Shown here: positions 25,048 to 36,400 of the stretch, one piece after another
Numbering within the stretch: position 1 is the first letter of the stretch
Layout of the letters: each line of letters begins with the position of its first letter
The notes under the pieces: model-generated
Told to the model about the DNA's origin: nothing
What the model saw: the letters and a program-made list of their open reading frames with translations, nothing else
Database searches by the model: none
Assembly (NCBI RefSeq): GCF_032854445.1
Contig: NC_088295.1
Span: forward strand, 42,085,385-42,149,384
Direction: 5' to 3'
Origin: Liolophura sinensis
Taxonomy: Eukaryota > Mollusca > Polyplacophora > Chitonida > Chitonidae
Length of the DNA: 64,000 nt
Translations under genes and position numbers: made by a program

Positions 25048-26070
25048 TCGTAGGGAAAATCGAACGGGCAACCATGTTGTCAGTTTTAACCAATCAAGGA
25101 AGAGATATTTCTGCCACCCGAGAAGGCATCTGTTCCGCTGTGACGTCACCCGGTCCTAATTCCTACATTTTGTCATGTAGAAGTAGTGTTAAATCAGCTG
25201 TTTTCCTTCTGATTGCAAGACAATTCTGATATACTATACAGCCATTTTCAAAGAGGAAGTGGTAGTGGAATATGTCTGGCGTTATTTCCCAAGGTCTCAA
25301 CCAGACTTCGCATGACAAAGGAGTATCTCGCCTCTAATATTGAAGAGCAGAGGGTACAATTGACACAACATTGTATTTCCGGTTTCTCTAAAATCGGGTA
25401 TCCAATGGCCTCATAAGAATTCCAGATTAAAAGGTCATTTATAAAGCTACCGAGCACATCATAAAAAGCGCCTATGCCCTTTTCGGTCTGTACGGACCCC
25501 TCTGCTGAAATAACTTTGGTTATATTTTTGATGTCTTTTCTTTTAAAATCAAAAGTGTCTATTTTGAGAGGTTTGTAAACGCACTGTGATGAGGTCTTCT
25601 TAATTTGAATCTTGAGTTTGCACCTGTATGTGACTTATCATACCTGGTTCTTCAAACAAAAATCAATTTTTTGTTCAGCAAATTATGTGAGTCATATTAG
25701 GCAACTGATTAATAATATATTTTTCACGTAGGCTTTAAAAACCGCCTCTCAGCCTTTTACAAAATGCCCTTGAAGCCAAAGCCGAGAGAGACCGCCATCT
25801 GCATTTAAGTATTTTAAAAATAGCTTCCTTTGATCTTGATGTTCTGGGACCCTTTGTGTCTTGTCATCCCCTCGGATGTTATACGCACATGTGCATCAAA
25901 TTCTGTGCTTTTGATATAGAGAGAAAGCTTGTCGATTGCTGTGATCTAGATGTTGTTGATAGGTCAATTTCATATAAAAACATTAAGAAATAATTCGCTT
26001 TTTTAACTCAAGGTGTATGTAAGTGTACAGTGTACGTTGTTTTTCATATGGTGTTGCTCACACCATCCAC

Positions 26071-26312
26071 ATTTATTTATATTTATTTCATTGGTGTTTT
26101 ATGCCGTACCCAATAATATTTCACTTACACGACGACGGCCAGCATTATATGGTGGCAGGAAACTGTGCAGTGGCCGGGGGAAACCCACGACCATCCACAG
26201 GTTGCTGCAAGACCTTCCCACGTAGGGCTGGACAGGAAGCCAGCATGAGCTGGACTTGAACTCACAGCGACCGCATTAGTGAGAGGCTCCTCAGTCATAG
26301 CGCCGAGCATGG
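26071..26312 (-). mobile_element. SINE-A, nearly full length
   Basis: A reverse-oriented copy running from the TTATTTATATTTATTTCATT tail to the tRNA-like head. The head shows GACTTGAACTCACAGCGACC (B box region) and GAGAGGCTCCTCAGTCATAG, with only the outermost head degraded (GCGCCGAGCATGG). This is the second most complete SINE-A of the window. Confidence 0.9.
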
Positions 26313-26344
26313 TCTAAATAGCAAGAATCGTCAGCTTAAGGTAA

Positions 26345-26815
26345 GATAAAGTGGTAGTCTTAAATCACTTTTCCACCACATAAACTGACCTTATTGATGA
26401 AGGGATCAAACTCTACATTTTCCACCCGTGTTCAGAACTGCAGGTTCAACATGTATGTCAATATGTATGTATGGAAAGAAGAATCAAAGGTCATTCGGTG
26501 CGAATTGACTTTTGTACTTGTCTTAAATGACCTTTCCACCGCACAATCTTGTCTTATGTTGGTGATTATTGATGAAGGAATCAAACCCTACATTTTCCAC
26601 CCGTGTTCAGAACTGCATGTTCAATCTGTATGTCAATTAAAGTAGAATCAAAGGTCATTCGGTGCAAATTGACCTCTATACGTTTCTTAAAAGACCTTTC
26701 CAATACATAATTTTGTCTTACGTTGGCGATTCTTGCCATTTAGACCATCCTTAATTAGCGCTAATTAGTCTCTGTCTTAAGTGACCTTTCCACCACAAAA
26801 TTCTGTCTTAAGTTG
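26345..26815. repeat. Imperfect tandem duplication, ~165-175-bp unit
   Basis: Two full units and one partial. AAACTCTACATTTTCCACCC with GTGTTCAGAACTGCA recurs about 175 bp later as AAACCCTACATTTTCCACCC. TCTTAAATGACCTTTCCACC recurs about 163 bp later as TCTTAAAAGACCTTTCCAAT and once more near 26780. Confidence 0.85.
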
Positions 26816-27129
26816 CAGATTATAATTAGTGTGACTTACAATGTAGCATTGGTGTCAGCCTTACAGGCGCTAGGTGAAATAAAACTGAATTGGGGAAGGA
26901 TGATGGGGGAGGGGTGATTTAGAAAGAGCCCCACTACTCCACCCACCACGAGGTGCACTTAAGACAAGGGTCTCTGTAGTCAGGTAGGCTACCTCTAACC
27001 CACCAAACGGTCAAAGCTTTTATGGATTTTATGTGAAATAAATTTCAGTTAGCTCTCCGACTATGTAGTATTTCTGTTCATTCCTGGTGTCTTTATATAA
27101 CCTAATATTAACCTTATAGCCTATGGGTA
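26816..27129. other. Unique spacer between two tandem arrays
   Basis: About 310 bp with no gene or mobile element seen. Confidence 0.4.
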
Positions 27130-27860
27130 AGGAAGTACGCAGCGACAGATAGTCTTCCTCTAAACAGGATATAACACACCTGCAGAAGAAAACCTGCCTT
27201 GCAAATAAACAAACAAAACACTAACATGAGGGTCAAAGGGAGTCTTCCTGTAAACAGGGTATCACACACATCTACAGAAGAAAATGAATAAACAAAACAG
27301 CTACAACAGGATCATACACACCTACAGAAGAAAACTGCTCCTTTGAGCAGTACAAATGGATAAACAAAACAGCTACAACAGGGTCAAAGGGAGTCTTCTT
27401 GTAAACAGGGTATCACACACACCTACAGAAGAAAACTGCTCCTTTGAACAGTACAAATGAATAAACAAAACAGCTACAACAGGGTCAAAGGGAGCCTTCC
27501 TGTAAGCAGGGTATCATACACACCTACAGAAGAAAACTGCTCCTTTGAGCAGTACAAATGGATAAACAAAACAGCTACAACAGGGTCAAAGGGAGTCTTC
27601 TTGTAAACAGGGTATCACACACACCTACAGAAGAAAACTGCTCCTTTGAACAGTACAAATGAATAAACAAAACAGCTACAACAGGGTCAAAGGGAGCCTT
27701 CCTGTAAGCAGGGTATCATACACACCTACAGAAGAAAACTGCTCCTTTGAGCAGTACAAATGAATAAACAAAACAGCCACAACAGGGTCAAAGGGAGTCT
27801 TCCTGTAAACAGGGTATTACACACACCTACAGAGGAAAACTGTTCCTTTGTGCAGCACAA
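27130..27860. repeat. Tandem array, 101-bp unit with 202-bp higher-order period
   Basis: About seven units. The word CTGCTCCTTTGAGCAG (or GAACAG) occurs at 27335, 27436 and 27537 and onward at a 101-bp spacing. Variants alternate: units with GAGCAG and AATGGATAAAC next to GTCTTCTTGTAAAC alternate with units carrying GAACAG, AATGAATAAAC and GCCTTCCTGTAAGC. The array therefore grew as a dimer of 202 bp. The CTGCTC/GAGCAG word is itself a 6-bp stem with a 4-nt loop. Confidence 0.92.
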
Positions 27861-28795
27861 ATGACCACGACAAGAAGGGAGCAAAGTCAGCATTAATTAG
27901 CAATACCCGCGAGTGTTGACATTTTTAATGTTGACATATCGCTTTATGTGCACCTATTTGTGTGGTTTTGCATTCTCTATACTGCTTAGTAAGGAACACG
28001 GATGAATATCGAGAGATATTAATATTCGCGTTAGAATAACAGAAGAATGGTACACTCTAAAAACCAATCTGTTTAAGTTGACATTATTTTATGTATTATG
28101 GGTGACAGAAATAGATTTTGATATTGTGATATAATATTGCGTCATGGACAACACAATTCCCAGTTTTGCGAACAGATATATTTTGTACAGGAAACACAGA
28201 ATAAGTCTGACATATATTTGAAAGCCCGGTATAAACCAACAATATACTGGTTTAACAGCTGTGCAAGTGTTGTCGACAGCATATTGTGACCATGGCCTTG
28301 CGAGCAGTAGTGGTGGTGGGTGATTGGTGGAGAGAATATACAAATTCCCTGTCAAAAGTTGGGTTTGAACCCACATTTTTTGTAATAAAACATTGGAAGG
28401 TTGACACTTTTTTCATTCCGCCACAGCCTGCTCCGACAGAACAATGTAGAGATGTGGTTTTGTCAAATCTCTCGACCTAATCACTTGTATCCCACTGACA
28501 AGTTCACCCTCCCCAGGATACTGTAGTGAATTAGCACTTATATCTTTTAATTGTGACGCATTTTTTGTGAAGACGCAGAAAAAGAACTCAGCTGACGTCA
28601 CCACTTGCCCTCTCGAGATGATAAAACCTGGCTTTAACAGTGTTTTTATACGTTTTCATGTAGACTTGCTCTGTGTTGGCTAATTGTGAAACTAATTAGC
28701 CAATAAAATTTGTAGAGGATGTTACCAGGTATAAATCTATAATTGCGGAAAGAAAGAAAATAATAATAATATAATAAATAATATATATATATATT
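27861..28795. other. Unique sequence, no gene seen
   Basis: Open frames of 60-95 codons on both strands overlap antisense and show no recognisable domain. An AT-rich ATAATAAT/TATATA tract closes the interval. Confidence 0.4.
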
Positions 28796-28925
28796 ATTTA
28801 CTTTATTGTTGTTTTAAGTCATACTCAAAAATGCTTGACATATACGATGAGAGTCAAGTATTCTGGGTGGAGAGAATACGAGTGCCCGTGGTAAATCAAG
28901 CACGGTGCATTGGCAAGTTGGTATT
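28796..28925 (-). mobile_element. Diverged SINE-A-like tail
   Basis: TTGTTGTTTTAAGTCATACTCAAAAATG then CATATACGA and a GGGTGGAGAGAATACGAGTG block follow the order of reverse SINE-A (tail, AAGAATATTTCACTTATACGA, GGAGGAAAC). Strong divergence makes this an old copy or a related subfamily. Confidence 0.45.
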
Positions 28926-29189
28926 TTTAGTGGTTCGCTAAAACTGTCTAAATATTAGCTAGGCACGAAAGCTTGCGTTGATAACGCCTTACTGCAAACC
29001 AGAGCTTGAGATCAAATAATAATATCAATAACACTGTGATAATAATGTTTACATATAGTCCTAAATATAGTGTTACAAAAGACTATGGACATCGTGCAAA
29101 AGTCATATTCCTCCAAATTATGTATCTTCTCCATAGAAACCACAGCTCTGAGCTTTGTAACTTGTCCTGTATACTAATAATATAATATA

Positions 29190-30565
29190 CAGAACCATAA
29201 TACAGGACCAGAGGACCAGACTAGTACGGGACTATATGACCAATCTAGTACGACCCCATATGACCAATCCAGTACAGGATCATATGACCAGTCTATTACA
29301 GGACCATATGACCAGTCTAGTATACAGGATCATATGACCAGTCCAATATACAGGGCCATATGACCAATCTAATACAGGATCTGATGACCAGTCTAGTACG
29401 GGACCACATGACCAGTCTAGTACAGGATTATATAACCAGTGTGGTAAGGATCGTATGACCAGTCTAGCACAGAGCCCTTATGACCAGTCTGGCACAGGAT
29501 GATACGATCAGTCTAGCACAGGGTCATATGATCAGTCTATCACAGGATCATATGACCAGTCTAGCACATGGTCATATAACCAGTCTAGCACAGGATCATA
29601 TGACCAGTCTAGTCCGGGACCATGTGACCAGTCTAATATGCAGGACCAAATGACCAGTCCAATATACAGGGCCATATGACCAATCTAATACAGGATCAGA
29701 TGACCAGTCTAGTACGGGACCATATGACCAGTCTAGTACAAGATTATATGTCCAGTGTGGTAAGGATCGTATGACCAGTCTATCACAGAACCTTATGACC
29801 AGTCTGGCACAGGATGATACGATCAGTCTACCACAGGATCATAAGACCAGTCTAGCACAGGGTCATATGATCAGTCTATCACAGGATCATATGACCAGTC
29901 TAGCACAAGGTCATATGGCCAGTCTAGCACAGGATCATATGACCAGTCTAGTACGGGACCATATGACCAGTCTAGTACAGGATTATATAGGCAGTCTGGT
30001 AAGGATCGTATGACCAGTCTAGCACAAGATCATATGGCCGGTCTAGCACAGGATCATATGACCAGTCTATCAAAGGATCATATGACCAGTCTAGTACAGG
30101 ATTATATAAGCAGTCTGGTAAGGATCATATGACCAGTCTAGCACAAGATCATATGACCAGCCTAGCACAGGATCAGATGACCAGTCTAGTACGGGACCAC
30201 ATGACCAGTCCAATATACAGGGCCATATGACCAGTCCAATATACAGGGCCATATGACCAGTCCAATATACAGGGCCATATGACCAGTCCAATATACAGCG
30301 CCATATGACCAATCTAATACAGGGCCATATGACCAGTCTAGTACGGGACCATATGACCAGTCTAGTACAAGATTATATAACCAGTGTGGTAAGGATCGTA
30401 TGACCAGTCTTGCACAGAAACTTATGAACAGTCTGGCACAGGATGATACGATTAGTCTAGCAGTCTAGCACAGGACCATATGACCAGTCTAGCACTGGCT
30501 CATTTGACCAGTCTAGTACGGGGTCAAATGACCACTCTAATACAGGGTCATATGACCAGTCTACT
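29190..30565. repeat. Minisatellite of ~24-bp units, ~1.4 kb, with ~315-bp higher-order repeat
   Basis: Dozens of copies of a unit like CATATGACCAGTCTAGTACA plus GGAC. A distinctive segment (GTGGTAAGGATCGTATGACC then GGATGATACGAT) recurs at 29441, 29757 and 30386, spacings of 316 and 629 bp. Blocks of about 13 units have therefore been duplicated as a whole. Because 24 is a multiple of 3, both strands show spurious open frames with repeated octapeptides (MTSLAQDH-type on plus, a W/G-rich repeat on minus). I do not consider these genes. Confidence 0.95.
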
Positions 30566-32124
30566 TATGAGTGTTTCACTTATGACACAGGTGGTGTTAA
30601 GAATTATACAATGCGTGAGATCCATATACAACGAGTTGCAAACCCAATCGGATGCACAAGATTTCTTATAGATTAACGCTGAGGTGCCAGGAACATAATC
30701 ATCACATTCAGATGACACCCCTGGGGTGGTAATCAGTGAGCTGTCGCTTTAGCGGGGTCTTCAAAAGGTGGTAATGTCCTCTGTAATTATAAGCGAGCTA
30801 ACCCACGAAGGACTGCCGTCAGCTCTCCCATCCACGCCGCTGTCTTTTCAGATGACCGTTTTGCTAAATAGAAGTCTTTATTCAGAGCTTTAGAATTCAT
30901 ACATATGTATGCATGTATATATGCGTGCAGTGTTATTAAAGTCGACGAATTCAGAATTAAACACTATTCAGTGTATTAAGTATGAAAATAGAGTTATATA
31001 GTGCGAGAAATTGTTTGAGGAAGGAGTTACACATGCATGGTATTACGTGATAAATCTCGTAGGAATATTCATAAACTGTTAGCTTTGTGCGCCATCGCTC
31101 TGGTCTAAGGTAACTAGAGTTTGTTAGGCCTATGCATATATGCTTTTCCACGCACACGTGTGCTTTGATGATAATTATGCATATAGAATATTAAAGTATA
31201 TTGAATAATTTGGTCATAAATTTCGCTTTTAAAACATTTTAGTATCGCCATCGAGGTTGTCAATTTCAAAAGAATTTGTTGCATACTGAATATTCATAAA
31301 AACGCGAATTCGAAGCTGGCCCTGTCTTCATGTGCAAACTTCTCTGACACAGCATGTTGCAACCCCCAGTCTGAACGTTACTTGAACCAATACATCGTGC
31401 CGTGTGTGTTTTGTTAATTCTTAATGTATATGATCTAATCACAATAAGATTTGTGGCACAAACTATTAAAGCTATGAATGCAACAGGTAAGCAGTAGGCT
31501 GACGTTACCTGTCTTGTCAACTGGGAATTTGAACCAGCGATCTCTGGATTTCCAACCCACGCTTCTACCATTATAAACTTAAGGCAGATTCAAACCAATC
31601 TTGCTGTATGGATAGCGTTTATATCCCACCCTGTTAGTCGAAAACAAAAACAACAACATATATACGAGTCATTAAGCTATAATACGCTTAGCAATATACT
31701 ACACATATAACTATCGTTTTATCCTGAGAGGATCAGTACACATCAAAACTGTCGATGACCATGCATCCAACCACTTAATGCAGTAATCTGTAAGATGGTA
31801 AGACGGAAATGCGGTTAAGACCTCACATAGCAAATATTTGGTACCGTTACCATAGTAACTCCGGGAAATCAAACTGATCAAATGAAGAACGTCGCGCACT
31901 TTACAGTTCGATTATATGTGGTTTGCGCACGTGTATGAGTATTTCGCTAAAGAGGTATCAAGTTCAATTCACGACTTACAACAAGGATAATTTTGCATTC
32001 CATTTGTAGACCCTATAATAGATTCCTTGATTCAACCATGTATCATTCTGACTTATTGCCCCTCTGAACTATAATGTACACGGATTAATACTGCTGGGTA
32101 ACTACACATTTTAAGGCCCGCAAG
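30566..32124. other. Unique sequence plus one tRNA-like stretch
   Basis: No coding exon recognised. A SINE-like head is listed at 31440-31580. Confidence 0.4.
31440..31580 (-). mobile_element. tRNA-like head of a SINE, minus strand
   Basis: On the minus strand the sequence reads AATGGTAGAAGCGTGGGTTG, then GAAATCCAGAGATCGCTGGT and TCAAATTCCCAGTTGAC. The layout is that of a tRNA-derived pol III promoter (GGTTCAAATTCC is a good B box). The acceptor stem does not pair convincingly, so I call it a SINE head rather than a tRNA gene. The body beyond it is not one of the two families named here. Confidence 0.5.
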
Positions 32125-32384
32125 TACACTAAAAAAATTATTGTGATATTTTTATCAGAAATTTTGTTGTCTGAGTGATGCTAGAATGTATTCTTTTATT
32201 GCAACAGCTTGTTTTGTTTAGTATAACACATATATTCTATTAATTCAGCATAAAGATTCTATTAAACTAACAGCGTATTATGTTAAATATGACAGAATAT
32301 TGTGTTATAATAACAGAATATATTCTAGCATCACTGAGACAACAGGCTTTCTGTTAAAATTAACAGATTAATTTTTTTAGTGTA
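32125..32384. mobile_element. TA-flanked MITE, copy 1 of 3
   Basis: A 260-bp palindromic element. The left end reads TACACTAAAAAAATTA and the right end is its reverse complement, ending in TTTTTTTAGTGTA. Inside, GAGTGATGCTAGAATGTATT on the left mirrors AATATATTCTAGCATCACT on the right. The right side also carries CTGTTAAAATTAACAG, itself a palindrome. Flanking TA suggests a Tc1/mariner-type target, though the CACTA ends leave that open. It has no coding capacity. Confidence 0.85.
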
Positions 32385-34204
32385 AGCAATTGTAATTCTA
32401 AACTTGTGCGTTTTCTTTAAAAAGCTACACATATACTTGAAATACAACAATATCTGTGGTTTCTGGTGAGAGGTTCCATACATTACTGTACAGAAGAAAA
32501 ATGTTTTGCAAACAAGAGTGCTCAATTAACACAAACAAATGGAGAAATGCGTCTGAAGGTAACGGTAAACAAGTGTATGAGGGGTACCTTCACGCTGGTA
32601 ACAGTTGTTTTAACAAAACACTTCAACCAAGAAAGTTGTGGCATGGACAGGTGTTTACTGGATTTACCGCAAACAAGTTTTCCATTTACAGGAAGCTCGT
32701 GCGAATCTGTCCTCCTTTATACAACGATTTCATACACTCAGCAAACTCCAAAAAATATTCCTAAACCCCAAGAAATTTCAATGTTATGGTTCATACATAT
32801 GGCTAAAATGAATCAACAAGGGAAACAGCCCAAATATAGCTCACGCGTGTCTAATTCCACTTAAGACTACACGAGCGCATTGATTTTCCTTACTATTTAT
32901 GTAGTAAATTTGTCAACTTCAACCTCCAAACTATGTATGGCCTAACTTTCGCGTGGTATTGTTTTCTTTTTCTACAACATATCAGAAAACTAACATAGCC
33001 TAACCTCCATTTTTTTTTGAGCTGTGGATGCTGGAAGTAAAGTCATAGCATATCTGTTACTTTGGTAATGTCTGGAGGGTGGGGGGTGGGGGGGGGTAGT
33101 AGGAAGTACTGCTGACAAAATTCTGATATATTTTAACTAGGACCACACTAAGAGTTCAGAAATGTATAGTTCATCTGCAGCCTAAAATGTCTGTTTGCCA
33201 ATTTTACCCAATCAGTGCTCCTTCAGTCTTCAGCTGGGAGGCAAATCTGGGGCCCATTTGCCTGAATTGCGCATGTCTTACCTTAACCCGCTAGGTGCCG
33301 TATTTTCATCGTGTGGATTTAAATCGCCACGTTGGACGAACAGTTGCAATCACAGCGCAGCTGAGATACATATTTGATTATCGACAGCTTATATACACTA
33401 GCACGGTACACGATTTGAACTGTAATTTCACCCATTCGCCTAAATACAGGCCTTGTCTCTTTCCGACATCGTTGAAAATTATTGGCTGCTTCTTTTTAGG
33501 AACCCGTCCTAATTTCAAACTGCATTTACTTTCTTATCTCTCTGGTGGTTTGTGTTAAACTTTGTTTTGGGAATTTGTCCTTACGATTATTGACCCGGAA
33601 CGTCTATTTTGGTTGATGGCTGGTATACGAAATGTCGACACATATATATTCTGTAAAGGGTGTTTACTTGGCGGGCCCTGCTTATTTACTGACTAAGATC
33701 TCCATGTACGCATTCAGACTCAGACAAGTCCTCTATAGTTCATTGTACATGATATAAATAAAATCAAACCTGAACGCACGACCTCGATCTTAAATGAAGC
33801 ATGAATTTCACACAATAATCCGGAATTCACCCAACCGTGCATGTAGGGTGGTTGTATATGCGACGTGGTTATACTGCAGTATTTTGGGCGCAACAGAAAA
33901 CTTGGACATGGATTTTGTTATAGCCGTAAAGAATGATGGGTGATATCGGTGATGGATGGGTGATATCGGTGATATTCCACAACCATGGATCTACAAGTTA
34001 CGGTAAAATAGTTAAAGCTTGGTTAAAAACTTTCCTGAAACATTTCACGCAAGTTCCGTTGGCTGTATATGTGCCAAATTATATATATTACAACGAATAG
34101 CACATGGGCTTTTCTAATGGGCTCATATCAGTGGGCATATAATCGTGAACAATCGTGTAATTCATGTGAATTCTGTGATAAAATTATACACTAAAAATTA
34201 TATA
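32385..34204. other. Unique sequence between two MITEs
   Basis: Two overlapping plus-strand frames near 32456-32864 (up to 132 codons) have no recognisable domain and no convincing start or splice context. A G-rich run lies at 33077-33098, and a short direct repeat GATGGGTGATATCGGTGAT is duplicated at about 33935-33975. Confidence 0.4.
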
Positions 34205-34464
34205 TACTAAAAATTAATCTGTTAATTTTAACAGAAAGTCTGTAGTCTGAGTGATGCTAGAACGTATTCTGTTATTATAACATAATATTCCGTCTTATTC
34301 AACTTAATATTTTGTGAGTGTAGTAAAATATTTACGTTGAATTAATAGAATATGTGAGAAATATTAAACACAATGATCTGCTGCAATAGCAGAATACATT
34401 CTAGCATCACTCAGACTACAGAGTTTCTGTTCAGTTTAGCAGATTATGTTTTTTTTTTTTAGTA
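34205..34464. mobile_element. TA-flanked MITE, copy 2 of 3
   Basis: Starts TACTAAAAATTAATCTG and ends in TTTTTTTTTAGTA. It carries CTGTTAATTTTAACAGAAAG, GAGTGATGCTAGAACGTATT and the mirrored AATACATTCTAGCATCACTC. The interior differs from copy 1 (AACTTAATATTTTGTGAGTG), so length is conserved while the centre has diverged. Confidence 0.85.
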
Positions 34465-34659
34465 GCTCCCTGATGACCTTGAAGATCAGTGTCAGCTGGA
34501 GAAATCCGATGTTGTCGAAGTAAAACCACTGCTAAAGCTCTTAGCTGCAGATATATGTGACGAACCTGACAAAGCGAGCCAACGAGAGTTGAATTTGAGC
34601 CTATTAGAAGGCCCTTCAAAAAACTGTAATTGGTCTCTGGTAGTTACGGGTATATATAA

Positions 34660-34840
34660 CCAAAGCACTTCGGGTAAGTTCCCAGCCTGTGGTGGTTTAG
34701 AACGGAAGAAGACCAAAAGTGACTGTGAATAGAAACCAGCGCACCTTCGTCAACTTCCCAACTTGTAATGACTTAAAATGAAGGAAAACACGCAACGATT
34801 GCGAATAAACCAACGCAGCTTCGTCAAGTTCCCAACTTGG
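34660..34840. repeat. Three tandem units of ~75 bp
   Basis: The word CTTCG(G/T)(G/C)AA followed by GTTCCCA or CTTCCCA recurs at about 34668, 34745 and 34819. Intervening GAACGGAAGA and AATGAAGGAA segments are also related. Confidence 0.7.
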
Positions 34841-35487
34841 GATATAGCACACTGCATACAAATCAACAATGCAGTAAACAAGAAAACCTTAATAAGGTAT
34901 TAAATTAACATTTTTAATACATGAAAATGGACACAAAACACGCGAATCTTTAAAAAGTAGAAATATAGACATTCTGAATGAACATGATACAGTTATGACA
35001 TTAGCATTTATATCTTTACATACATATTTAAATTACATGCATGTAGATATACAAACGAAACATGTCTCTCAATCGCGCCTTTACATTAACATGATTTCAA
35101 TGACAAAACAGCCACAGTTACTTTGGCAAATGAAGCTTTTCTTAAATGCACTTGATAGCTTCTTTACAGCACCATCAAACACCATAAAATGGTATCTTTA
35201 TACATATATACATGTATACACACGAAAAAAGTTATTGGCAACGGGTTTCTTATTAAGTTTCATGAAACTTAATAAGTCAAAAAATAAATATTGATTGAAA
35301 CTGACTATAGCATCAAGATGACATTACATTTTGAAGAACGCTTTGCATTAAAGTTCTGTGGAATAGTTTGTGTGTATTACCAATAACCTTTCCTTAGGCC
35401 CGTGTAGTCAGAAGCTTCAACAGGCAAAATGCATGTGGCTGTCCGTGCGGGATTTCGGAGGGTCGTTGTGTTGTTCCGTTCACTGGG
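34841..35487 (-). other. Probable 3' UTR and downstream flank of the Ras-like gene
   Basis: AT-rich sequence downstream of the minus-strand stop at 35488. No canonical minus-strand AATAAA was found. An ATTAAA variant lies at about 34913-34918 on the minus strand. The stretch includes the 28-bp palindrome at 35249-35276. Confidence 0.4.
35249..35276. repeat. Perfect 28-bp palindrome
   Basis: Half-site CTTATTAAGTTTCA is followed immediately by its exact reverse complement, with no spacer and no mismatch. It lies about 212 nt past the stop codon of the Ras-like gene, so it is probably within that 3' UTR. Confidence 0.95.
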
Positions 35488-36075
35488 TCAGCATTCTCGG
35501 GAGCACTCATCCAGTGAGCTGAGTGGAGACAGACTTGGAGACCCTTCGCTGTGTACCAATGACACGGCAGTTTCAAATAAATCCATTACGCCGAGATCAT
35601 TTTTCGCCGATGTTTCCACACAGGCACAATCCCAGTCTAAAGAAACCATAGTCGCTGTATGTTCATCCGATGTCACGGTTTTGTCGGTTCCCAAAGAGTC
35701 TGTTTTGTTAGCGGCTACAATGATCTTGGATCGGGCGTCTTCTCGCAGCTCTAAAATCTCCTCACGGAGATTTTTCAGGTACTTTAGACTGTCTGGAGAA
35801 TCAACTGCGAAGACGAGAACAAAAACGTCGGCTTTGTTGATAGCTAGTCTTCTCATGGCGGGGAAGGAATAAGCCCCGGTCGTATCTAGTATCTCCAGGT
35901 TGTACTTTGCGGCTGGCATTCTCAACTCTGAATGGTACATCTCTTCAACAGTCTCCTCGTGTTCCTTAGGACAACCATTTCCGAGGAGCTGCGATATCAA
36001 AGACGTCTTTCCAACCCCACTGTCGCCCATCACAACAATCCGACATTTCTTCACGGTTGTCTTGGATTTCTTCAT
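35488..36075 (-). CDS. Ras-superfamily small GTPase, Rasd (Dexras/Rhes)-like, intronless, 195 aa
   Basis: A GTP-binding switch protein. From the ATG at 36075 all core motifs are present: the P-loop GDSGVGKT at residues 17-24, an effector-region Thr at about 42, switch II DTTG at 64-67, NKTD at 123-126 and ETSAK at 154-158. The segment SFPAMRRLAINKADVFVLVF matches the Rasd group (Dexras1, Rhes), where FPAMRRL is characteristic, better than canonical Ras or Rab. Oddities: the residue after DTTG is Ala, where Ras has the catalytic Gln61, so intrinsic GTP hydrolysis is probably weak, as in Rasd proteins. The C-terminus ends SSLDECSREC, with no CAAX box and none of the long basic extension of vertebrate Rasd. 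The frame opens two codons earlier at a non-ATG codon; I take the ATG. It may instead belong to another orphan Ras-like branch. Confidence 0.93.
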   Translation of the reverse strand: MKKSKTTVKKCRIVVMGDSGVGKTSLISQLLGNGCPKEHEETVEEMYHSELRMPAAKYNLEILDTTGAYSFPAMRRLAINKADVFVLVFAVDSPDSLKYLKNLREEILELREDARSKIIVAANKTDSLGTDKTVTSDEHTATMVSLDWDCACVETSAKNDLGVMDLFETAVSLVHSEGSPSLSPLSSLDECSREC

Positions 36076-36340
36076 TATCAAGAACGAAATACACCTTCTG
36101 TGCGCCGCGATTCCAGAGGCTCTCGGGTTATTCAGGTGTTGTTGTTGTTGTTGGCTGCACAGACGTGAAACTAGGACAACAACAGGTTGGCTGCGGCAGA
36201 GTGTATCAGCTAAACGCTGGGTATCGATTTTTCTCTTGCTTTGCTTGGCGATGAAGAGACTACTCCTACTGCGTTCATCTGATGTGTTGTTATCTGCTGG
36301 GCGTCATGCAGTTCTGACCAGACCAGCGCAAAGGAGCGAC

Positions 36341-36347
36341 TTATATA
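36341..36347 (-). promoter_or_regulatory. TATA box of the Ras-like gene
   Basis: Minus-strand CTATATAAG, about 265 nt upstream of the ATG. The predicted start of transcription is near 36312-36317, giving a 5' UTR of about 240 nt without need of an intron. A TATA-type promoter fits an inducible intronless gene. Confidence 0.7.
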
Positions 36348-36395
36348 GTCCGGTGACGACCGCAATGTCCGTCCTTTCAGATGTTCTGCAAGTTA

Positions 36396-36400
36396 ATTGG
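36396..36400 (-). promoter_or_regulatory. CCAAT box of the Ras-like gene
   Basis: ATTGG on plus (CCAAT on minus), about 50 bp upstream of the TATA box, i.e. near -80 relative to the predicted start. This is the canonical spacing. Confidence 0.5.

Larger units (their letters stand above)
18166..26070. other. Gene-poor interval, scattered SINE pieces and simple repeats
   Basis: I find no defensible coding exon in this 7.9 kb. SINE pieces are at 19541, 20320 and 23350, a CT run at 24390 and a C-tract at 25030. The rest is unique, mainly AT-rich sequence. Confidence 0.5.

Noticed and set aside
27130-27860. CRISPR-like array
   Set aside because: The whole unit is repeated without unique spacers and the context is eukaryotic; it is an ordinary tandem repeat.
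29771-30312. Open frames encoding repeated octapeptides (plus) and Trp/Gly-rich repeats (minus)
   Set aside because: They are translations of the 24-bp minisatellite; both strands stay open because the unit is a multiple of three.
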